Shown piece by piece: positions 6,549 through 10,984 of a stretch of DNA of 10,984 nucleotides. The DNA comes from Holosporales bacterium (GTDB lineage Bacteria > Pseudomonadota > Alphaproteobacteria > RUG11792), in the NCBI GenBank assembly GCA_031257415.1, contig JAIROR010000107.1, positions 1 through 10,984 on the forward strand, written 5' to 3'. The number at the start of each line of letters is the position of its first letter. Position 1 is the first letter of the stretch. The notes under the pieces were generated by a model, which was not told the origin of the DNA, searched no databases, and saw only the letters and a list, made by a program, of their open reading frames with translations. The position numbers and the translations under genes were made by a program.

Positions 6549-6578
6549 ATCATGGAAGAAAATATCATGGAAGAAAAT
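6549..6578. repeat. Exact 15-bp tandem duplication
   Basis: ATCATGGAAGAAAAT occurs twice head to tail in the 225-bp gap between the acidic exported-protein gene and tlyC. Apart from this repeat and the possible displaced tail, I see no gene, terminator or RNA in that gap. Confidence 0.92.
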
Positions 6579-6674
6579 GGCGACGACCTTCTGTGAGGGT
6601 CTGGAGCATGGCGTAATGAGGGAGCTCAGCTGCCTTGTTTGCGCCTGCTCGCACCGTTCCAGTAATAGCTTTCA

Positions 6675-7505
6675 TTAACCATTTCTAATCTTTATGAGCT
6701 TTATTCTGCGCGGATCGGCGTCTAGTATTTCAAATTTCATATTATTTGTTTTATTAGAGATGATTGTTCCCTTGGCGGGGACGTTTCCTGAAATAGTAAA
6801 TACATATCCGCCTATGCTATCGATTGTTCTATCCTTTGACACTATCTTGATTTCCGTTGCCTTTTCTATTTCTTCAAGGGAGGCTCTTGCGTCGACCGTA
6901 TAAGAATCATCGCTATTTCTTATAATCTTGCTTTTGTTATCTTTGCTACTATTAGAATCTTGGATATCTCCTATGATTTCCTCTATGAGATCCTTGAAAG
7001 ACACGAAACCGTCGACTCCGCCATATTCGTCCACGACAACAGCGACTTTCGTTCCAGTATCCTTCATCTGGGTAATAAGATCGAGTATTTTCATTGTTGG
7101 CGGAATAAACAATACTTCCTTGGTGAAGATGCTAACATTAAATGGTTTATTCATTCGAAACCAGTTCGCGACATTTTTGAGATAGACAACGCCAATAATA
7201 TTGTCTATTGTGCCTTGATAAACGAGTATTGATGAAATCTGCTCTTCAACGAACATTGATATAAATTCTTCCACGTTTTCTGTAATTGAAAGAGCTTTGA
7301 TTTCAACTCTCGGAATCATTATATCTTGAACCTGGATATCCCTCAAGTTCAGGACATTCTCAAGCATTTCCTTTTCATCATCATCAATAGACGATGTTTC
7401 GTCTTCTTCGTTTATGAGTTCCTCTATTGTATCTCTGACAGTTATTTCCTGGTTTTTTTTATAAAAGATCTTTTTTAAAAACCTTAGATAATTCTTGATA
7501 TTCAT
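6675..7505 (-). CDS. tlyC: CBS-domain transporter-associated protein (TlyC/CorC family)
   Basis: This 276-residue protein has two CBS domains (about 62-120 and 127-185) and a C-terminal transporter-associated CorC_HlyC domain (about 195-275). The signature MIPRVEI is at 63-69, and the stretch from VVVDEYGGVDGF (157-168) through SFKDLIEEIIGDI is typical. It lacks the DUF21 membrane domain, so it is the short soluble type, as in CorC (linked to magnesium/cobalt efflux) and in the rickettsial protein named haemolysin C. The haemolysin name rests on limited evidence; a role in ion homeostasis is as likely. It follows ybeY by 15 bp, a pairing common in Proteobacteria. AGAGG sits just 3 nt before the ATG at 7505. 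Confidence 0.92.
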   Translation of the reverse strand: MNIKNYLRFLKKIFYKKNQEITVRDTIEELINEEDETSSIDDDEKEMLENVLNLRDIQVQDIMIPRVEIKALSITENVEEFISMFVEEQISSILVYQGTIDNIIGVVYLKNVANWFRMNKPFNVSIFTKEVLFIPPTMKILDLITQMKDTGTKVAVVVDEYGGVDGFVSFKDLIEEIIGDIQDSNSSKDNKSKIIRNSDDSYTVDARASLEEIEKATEIKIVSKDRTIDSIGGYVFTISGNVPAKGTIISNKTNNMKFEILDADPRRIKLIKIRNG

Positions 7506-7520
7506 ACACCTCTACTGTTA

Positions 7521-8027
7521 TTAACGAACTTCATAATGTGGCAACACAATTTCGAGATTTCTCAGAATGTCCGATTCCAGTGAGAGCATCTCCTCCTCAT
7601 CTGCTTCTGTTCCATGATCATAGCCAAAGTTGTGAAGAACTCCGTGGACGAAGAGATGAGCGACAGCATCAAGAAAGCTCCCAGAAATACTAGAAACAGC
7701 ATCGTTGATAACATTATATGACAAAACGACATCTCCCAACAACACATCTTTTAGATTTTTGAGTTCTTCCCGCGAGTATTGAGGAAATGACAAAACATCT
7801 GTTTCTCTGTCAATATTTCTGTGTTTTTTATTGAGAGCTCTTATACTATCGTTGTTGCTTAGCCAAACAGAGACCATATAACTTCCTTTCCTTTTTAATC
7901 TCTCCAGCACAGCCAGCAGAGGCCTTTCGAAGAAAATTTGCCAGTCACTCGGAGAACGACCTCCATTGTGGCGCTCAAGCCAGATTTCATCATGAACGCT
8001 CAGCCAAATCGTTGCTTTATTTTTCAT
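7521..8027 (-). CDS. ybeY: Endoribonuclease YbeY (rRNA maturation factor)
   Basis: YbeY is a zinc-dependent endoribonuclease needed for 16S rRNA 3' maturation and ribosome quality control. The protein has 168 residues. The metal-binding motif H-x3-H-x5-H is complete in HGVLHNFGYDH near residues 128-138. It is preceded by the conserved stretches DRETDVLSFP and LLGDVVLSY. The ATG overlaps the TGA of the upstream DsbA-like gene (ATGA), indicating translational coupling, and tlyC follows after 15 bp. In many alphaproteobacteria ybeY sits between phoH and corC; here the phoH position is taken by the DsbA-like gene. Confidence 0.95.
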   Translation of the reverse strand: MKNKATIWLSVHDEIWLERHNGGRSPSDWQIFFERPLLAVLERLKRKGSYMVSVWLSNNDSIRALNKKHRNIDRETDVLSFPQYSREELKNLKDVLLGDVVLSYNVINDAVSSISGSFLDAVAHLFVHGVLHNFGYDHGTEADEEEMLSLESDILRNLEIVLPHYEVR

Positions 8028-9079
8028 TCTTTTGGCAACTCTTCCAGCTTTTTGCCTGATCGTGTTTTAAATGGAGTTTCAATATTGCTTCCTCCGTTAA
8101 TTTTTTTGATTTCCTCCGCATACTTATCGTGAATTGCCAACATTTCTTTTTCGAATTTTTTACTGGCATTTGGATATGCCTCTACGATTTCATCATCTGA
8201 AAATTTGAATTCCGAGGCAATAACCTGAAACTTTATAAAATCAGGATCTTTCTTAGATCCAACGAATTTTTCTTTCTGCTTTTTTGTGGGTTTAACAAGA
8301 TCTATCCGAGCCATAGCTCTTTTTATATAATCTATAAATGTCCAATACATTACCCTGTGATCTGTTTCGTTTTTGTATTTATTGTGCAAAAGTTTTAAAA
8401 TGAATATATCCTTGGGGGTTGAAATAATAAATCTGACAACGACTCCGTGGATCTGTCCAAACTTATCGAAGAACGGATTAAGATCATCGGCTAGAAATTT
8501 GGCGCAGTGTAAACATGAAGGGACAACGTAAACAATAATTGGGTCCTCATCTTTTAAATAGCCGAACTTAAACTCCATATGAACCTTGGGAGATGCATTT
8601 TCGCTGTTCTTCTGCTGCAGCTTGAGTATTTCAGAGTGCTCTTCGTCTTCATATTCCTTTTCTAGATCAATGCTATTCATCTTCTCTGTCACTTCGTCCT
8701 CTGCTTCTTTGTCTTTATTATCCGTTTTCGTTTGATGTTTTGCGCTGGCAGACTTTGGAGTGTCTTCATCGTCTTTTGTTTCATCATTATCTTCATCTTC
8801 ATCTCTGGCAAGTTCCTCTTGTTGCTTTGGAGAAACAGACTCTTTGATATCATCATCAATTGCTTCATTTAAAATATCGCTACTGATTGTGGGAGGCTCC
8901 TCATCTTCGTCTGGCTCTTTAATCGAAACGACTTTGCCTGTATTGCTTTTTTCAGATTCTTTAACTGCCGACTTACTGGTCTCCTTGTTTTCTTCAACAG
9001 CTTTAGCATGCGAGTTTTGCGGGCAAACTTCCCCCGAGACCATCCACAATAGCAATATTCTCAAAATACCTAACATCAT
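8024..9079 (-). CDS. Exported DsbA-like thioredoxin-fold protein with acidic linker
   Basis: The 351-residue protein has three parts. Residues 1-25 look like a signal peptide (MMLGILRILLLWMVSGEV, cleavage probably after SHA at 25). Residues 26-165 are low in complexity and rich in Asp, Glu, Lys and Ser. Residues 168-351 resemble a DsbA/thioredoxin_4 fold: strand IIVYVVPSCLHC with the active-site motif C189-L-H-C192 at a helix start, a helical insertion, and a late ETPF (334-337) that could hold the cis-proline. A role in periplasmic disulphide chemistry is inferred from the fold. Ribosome binding site GGAGG lies 7 nt before the ATG at 9079. The gene is 27 bp after the PAAR-like gene and overlaps ybeY by 4 bp. 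The acidic spacer is unusual for DsbA and could tether the domain. Confidence 0.75.
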   Translation of the reverse strand: MMLGILRILLLWMVSGEVCPQNSHAKAVEENKETSKSAVKESEKSNTGKVVSIKEPDEDEEPPTISSDILNEAIDDDIKESVSPKQQEELARDEDEDNDETKDDEDTPKSASAKHQTKTDNKDKEAEDEVTEKMNSIDLEKEYEDEEHSEILKLQQKNSENASPKVHMEFKFGYLKDEDPIIVYVVPSCLHCAKFLADDLNPFFDKFGQIHGVVVRFIISTPKDIFILKLLHNKYKNETDHRVMYWTFIDYIKRAMARIDLVKPTKKQKEKFVGSKKDPDFIKFQVIASEFKFSDDEIVEAYPNASKKFEKEMLAIHDKYAEEIKKINGGSNIETPFKTRSGKKLEELPKE

Positions 9080-9106
9080 TGTTCTTCCTCCAAGTTTTTA
9101 TTATAT

Positions 9107-9490
9107 TTACATCACAGTAGCTTGCCCCGGAGCAACTATTGTTATCACTCCCCCAAATGAGCACATCGTTATATCTCCGAGATTTATGATAGGTGGGCCA
9201 CCGACCAAAATCTGCGGAGTCGAGGGGACCCACGGGGAAGTTACAGGGACGCATGGCATAGGAGTGAGCACTCCCATCGCGGCCGCAGTTGCCGCGGCAA
9301 CGGCTGGATTGGCAAGCGACTTGCAAACTCCAAACGGCATTATGTTGACGCACGGTATACAGCTTTGAATATTTCCACATGGAAGCCCCCCCGCCATCAC
9401 ACGAGCTGTCGGAATAACATTCAAAGTCGAAGGGGCCGCCCCAAACGGACACGTGCACACCGCTCCAGTTGTTGCCCTGATTACTCCCAC
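9107..9490 (-). CDS. PAAR-like domain protein (DUF4280)
   Basis: The 127-residue protein is a complete DUF4280/PAAR-like domain. Matching blocks run in order: GAVCTCPFG (9-17), PFGVCKSLANPAVAAATAAA (52-71), GVLTPMPC (73-80), PWVPSTPQILVGG (86-98), and CSFGGVITIVAPGQATVM at the end. PAAR and PAAR-like proteins form a metal-stabilised tip on type VI or related contractile spikes and can carry effectors. No toxin extension is present. It has eight cysteines (12, 14, 38, 44, 47, 56, 80, 110). The start is GTG at 9490; it gives the usual N-terminal length, while the in-frame ATG at 9499 is followed directly by TGA. There is no clear ribosome binding site. No VgrG, Hcp or sheath gene is in the window. 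Confidence 0.85.
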   Translation of the reverse strand: MGVIRATTGAVCTCPFGAAPSTLNVIPTARVMAGGLPCGNIQSCIPCVNIMPFGVCKSLANPAVAAATAAAMGVLTPMPCVPVTSPWVPSTPQILVGGPPIINLGDITMCSFGGVITIVAPGQATVM

Positions 9491-9536
9491 TTTTCACATA
9501 GCCCCAAAATAATAATTACACACACAAAGTCGAGGG

Positions 9537-10316
9537 CTATAATCGACAGCCAAAGCCGGCCTTGAATACCCACTCGCTTGATTGGAATTCGCTTTTCTCT
9601 ATATCTACAATCTTCTTGGCAAAAACTTTCTGTCCTCCAACTTTTACGTAAAAACACTGAGACAATGGCACTTCGACATCGACCCCAAGCAACCAGGACG
9701 GCTTGATACCAGTCCTCTTCTCTGTTCCTTTGCTCGACGAATCGTCCGATGAATCGCCAGAAGAACTCGTCTCGACTTTTTTGCCAGCGCTGTCAAACTT
9801 GATTCTCTCAAGCAAATACTTCCCAACAATTGTTCCACAATTCACAAACAAAACAGGGCCGCCAAGATTCAGACCGGCTCTCAACTTGAACTCGCATGCA
9901 TACTTACGCTGCAGCTTGGTCTCTTCCTGAGTTTTGTCCTCACGATGCGTGAGCCTAGTCGACGGCCTGGCCTTGTACTGAAGATTGAAATCCGCGAGCA
10001 CTCCAATGACAAGAGCCCCAATTTGCTTGTTACAACCAACGAATATATCACCAGAAAAACCAGTCTTTGTAGTTTCAGCGCTGTATTTGTCGTCCTCGTT
10101 GTCCGATGAATCATCCGTCTTTGCGGTTACAGCGGCAGTAGATCCAGGTTTCTTTCTGGAAATAATGTTTTTAAAAGTGCTCGTTCCTGCCTCCATCCCA
10201 ACCGTAAATCCAGTCGCAGTATAGCCGCCTCTTTTCCCACCATCTTCGCCCTCGTAGGCAGCCGCAGAAACGGACATCCCTAACAAAAAGGGCAAAACTT
10301 TCAGCACTCTTTTCAT
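9537..10316 (-). CDS. Outer-membrane beta-barrel surface protein
   Basis: The 259-residue protein begins with a clear signal peptide (MKRVLKVLPFLLGMSVSAAA, then YEGED). The mature part alternates Gly- and aromatic-containing amphipathic strands such as TGFTVGMEAG, TGFSGDIFVG, EFKLRAGLNL, SWLLGVDVEV and EWVFKAGFG. The overall size suggests a small barrel of about eight strands, of the opacity/OmpA-like type seen among surface antigens of intracellular alphaproteobacteria. Two Ser/Asp/Lys-rich stretches (about 60-82 and 170-191) fit exposed loops and are likely to vary between strains. The ending FGCRL lacks the usual terminal Phe. It is the first gene of a leftward run with the PAAR-like gene 46 bp downstream; a possible promoter lies at 10355-10385. 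The exact family is uncertain. Confidence 0.7.
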   Translation of the reverse strand: MKRVLKVLPFLLGMSVSAAAYEGEDGGKRGGYTATGFTVGMEAGTSTFKNIISRKKPGSTAAVTAKTDDSSDNEDDKYSAETTKTGFSGDIFVGCNKQIGALVIGVLADFNLQYKARPSTRLTHREDKTQEETKLQRKYACEFKLRAGLNLGGPVLFVNCGTIVGKYLLERIKFDSAGKKVETSSSGDSSDDSSSKGTEKRTGIKPSWLLGVDVEVPLSQCFYVKVGGQKVFAKKIVDIEKSEFQSSEWVFKAGFGCRL

Positions 10317-10354
10317 AAATAGCTATCCAAAATGCACATACACTTCACAATTCT

Positions 10355-10385
10355 ATTCTAGCATATTTCCCAAACAACGTTTCAA
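10355..10385 (-). promoter_or_regulatory. Possible promoter of the beta-barrel gene
   Basis: On the minus strand TTGAAA (10385-10380) is followed after 19 bp by TAGAAT (10360-10355), which carries a TG extension (TGC-TAGAAT). The predicted start near 10348 leaves a leader of about 30 nt before the ATG at 10316. The spacing is wider than ideal, partly offset by the extended -10. Confidence 0.45.
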
Positions 10386-10524
10386 AACTTCTTCGAATAG
10401 ACTCTAAAATTCACTTGGTTGTTGCAGTTTTGCATCGCGTTGATTTCTCTATACCCAAACTCCCAAAGATTCTGCACAAATTACTTTATGCCCATTATGT
10501 TTCAAGATGTTTCTTTATATTCAT

Positions 10525-10616
10525 GCAAGAAATATTTTTGTTCCATGAGAAGTGAGAAGAAACTTTGAGAGCCCGATTTCAAAACATATGACTCGTATAA
10601 CAACAATATTTCTTGC
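10525..10616. repeat. Spaced 18-bp inverted repeat
   Basis: GCAAGAAATATTTTTGTT (10525-10542) is complementary at 17 of 18 positions to 10599-10616, separated by 56 bp. A related direct copy occurs at 4329-4350, matching 10525-10546 at 20 of 22 positions. It may be a protein-binding site, a small hairpin RNA or a minor dispersed repeat. Confidence 0.6.
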
Positions 10617-10620
10617 GTAT

Positions 10621-10653
10621 AAAAAAGATTTCTAAGAATGGTATTCAGAAATC
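10621..10653 (-). terminator. Intrinsic terminator after the MORN-like remnant
   Basis: On the minus strand GATTTCT pairs perfectly with AGAAATC across a 13-nt loop and is followed by six T residues. The stem overlaps the stop codon at 10652-10654 of the small MORN-like frame. Confidence 0.6.
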
Positions 10654-10774
10654 ACTGTTTCAACCAACGTATAAACTTGCTTCCTGCATAGTAGTACTTT
10701 AATACTTTTCCATCCTTCGTCGTATATTCGCCTTCTCCGCATTTTTCTCCTAAGGAATTGTTGCTGCCGCTGGG
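10652..10774 (-). pseudogene. Remnant of a MORN-like gene (C-terminal fragment)
   Basis: A 40-codon open stretch bounded upstream by TAA (10775-10777) ends at TGA 10652-10654 and lacks a start codon. It encodes PSGSNNSLGEKCGEGEYTTK, then DGKVLKYYYAGSKFIRWLKQ. The Gly-x-Gly-x-Tyr, Asp-Gly-Lys and Tyr-x-x-Gly-x-Lys-Phe spacing resembles MORN or related toxin-antitoxin-like beta repeats, though only one unit is left. A terminator directly follows, so this is the 3' end of a former gene whose 5' part was lost or shifted next to the inverted repeat. A different frame enters from the repeat arm (VGFADYFFGAGFGE) and could be joined to it by a frameshift, but this is speculative. Confidence 0.45.
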
Positions 10775-10808
10775 TTACGATGGGTTTCAGTCTCGTGGGG
10801 CAAATTTT

Positions 10809-10984
10809 TTCCCCAAATCCAGCTCCAAAAAAATAATCAGCAAAACCGACCAAAAATTAAGATTTTATTAACTTTTCGGCCCTCAGTATTCGAGATACTA
10901 CATTCTGTTTTACTTATTTGCCGCTCAAAAACCGTGCAAATTCTGAAGAATTTTTTCAAAAGGTGCCCCCGAATAATTCTACCA
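10809..10984 (-). repeat. Right arm of 176-bp inverted repeat
   Basis: This is the reverse-complement partner of 18-193, about 92% identical with no gaps. It ends exactly at the window edge, so the repeat may continue outside. If the window is a whole contig, an assembly break at this repeat would explain the ending. Confidence 0.9.

Larger units (their letters stand above)
10317..10651. other. Hairpin-containing intergenic region
   Basis: No gene is seen in this stretch. It contains the putative promoter of the beta-barrel gene at 10355-10385, a spaced inverted repeat at 10525-10616, and the terminator of a small MORN-like remnant at 10621-10653. The rest is AT-rich without recognisable structure. 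Confidence 0.6.

Noticed and set aside
6590..6660. Possible tRNA or structured RNA near GGGAGCTCAGCTG
   Set aside because: No acceptor stem, T-loop or consistent cloverleaf could be formed, and complementarity is poor.
8760..9368. Ser-rich plus-strand frame opposite the DsbA-like and PAAR-like genes
   Set aside because: The poly-Ser stretch is the reverse complement of the Asp/Glu codons of the acidic spacer.
9003..9497. 164-codon minus-strand frame overlapping the PAAR-like gene
   Set aside because: The overlapping frame encodes a clear DUF4280 domain, while this one has no recognisable family and runs into the DsbA-like gene.
9488..9499. UGA read as tryptophan, extending the PAAR-like protein to the ATG at 9499
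   Set aside because: TGA is used as a normal stop in other genes here (the DsbA-like gene and the gene ending at 6449), and the GTG start already gives the usual length.

Overview
The window looks like a piece of an AT-rich chromosome from an alphaproteobacterium, most likely an intracellular lineage of the Rickettsiales or Holosporales kind. This is an inference. It rests on the housekeeping proteins (one LolC/E-type permease, a TlyC-style CBS protein beside YbeY, a short DapB and SSB) mixed with a MORN-repeat protein, a small beta-barrel surface protein, secreted acidic proteins of unknown function and a PAAR-like spike protein. No rRNA, tRNA, CRISPR array or intact transposase is visible.

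Layout. Positions 18-193 and 10809-10984 are two arms of a 176-bp inverted repeat that point inward and bracket everything else. Inside the left arm come lolC (+), then a minus-strand block of ssb-dapB, suhB and an unrecognised 175-residue gene that overlaps the start of suhB. Next is a minus-strand MORN-repeat gene with an intrinsic terminator and a plausible promoter. A divergent plus-strand gene encodes an acidic exported protein of unknown function. The right half is a minus-strand run transcribed leftward: beta-barrel outer-membrane protein, PAAR-like (DUF4280) protein, DsbA-like thioredoxin-fold protein, ybeY and tlyC/corC. Gaps in this run are 46 and 27 bp, then a 4-bp ATGA overlap, then 15 bp, so it could be one transcript. 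The right end holds a hairpin-rich intergenic stretch and a small MORN-like gene remnant that keeps its own terminator.

The most striking signal is around the MORN gene. Its signal peptide lies upstream at 5252-5368, out of frame with the MORN repeats. The cause is visible: an exact 13-bp tandem duplication at 5250-5275. Removing one copy restores a single reading frame, so the gene is either freshly broken or switched by slippage. Exact tandem duplications of 12, 13 and 15 bp and an imperfect 21-bp one lie within about 2.2 kb of it, so this stretch appears prone to replication slippage.

The second signal is the gene order beta-barrel protein, Cys-rich PAAR-like protein, DsbA-like CxxC protein. 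An export or spike-related component lies directly upstream of a possible disulphide or redox factor, with no other secretion-system gene in view.
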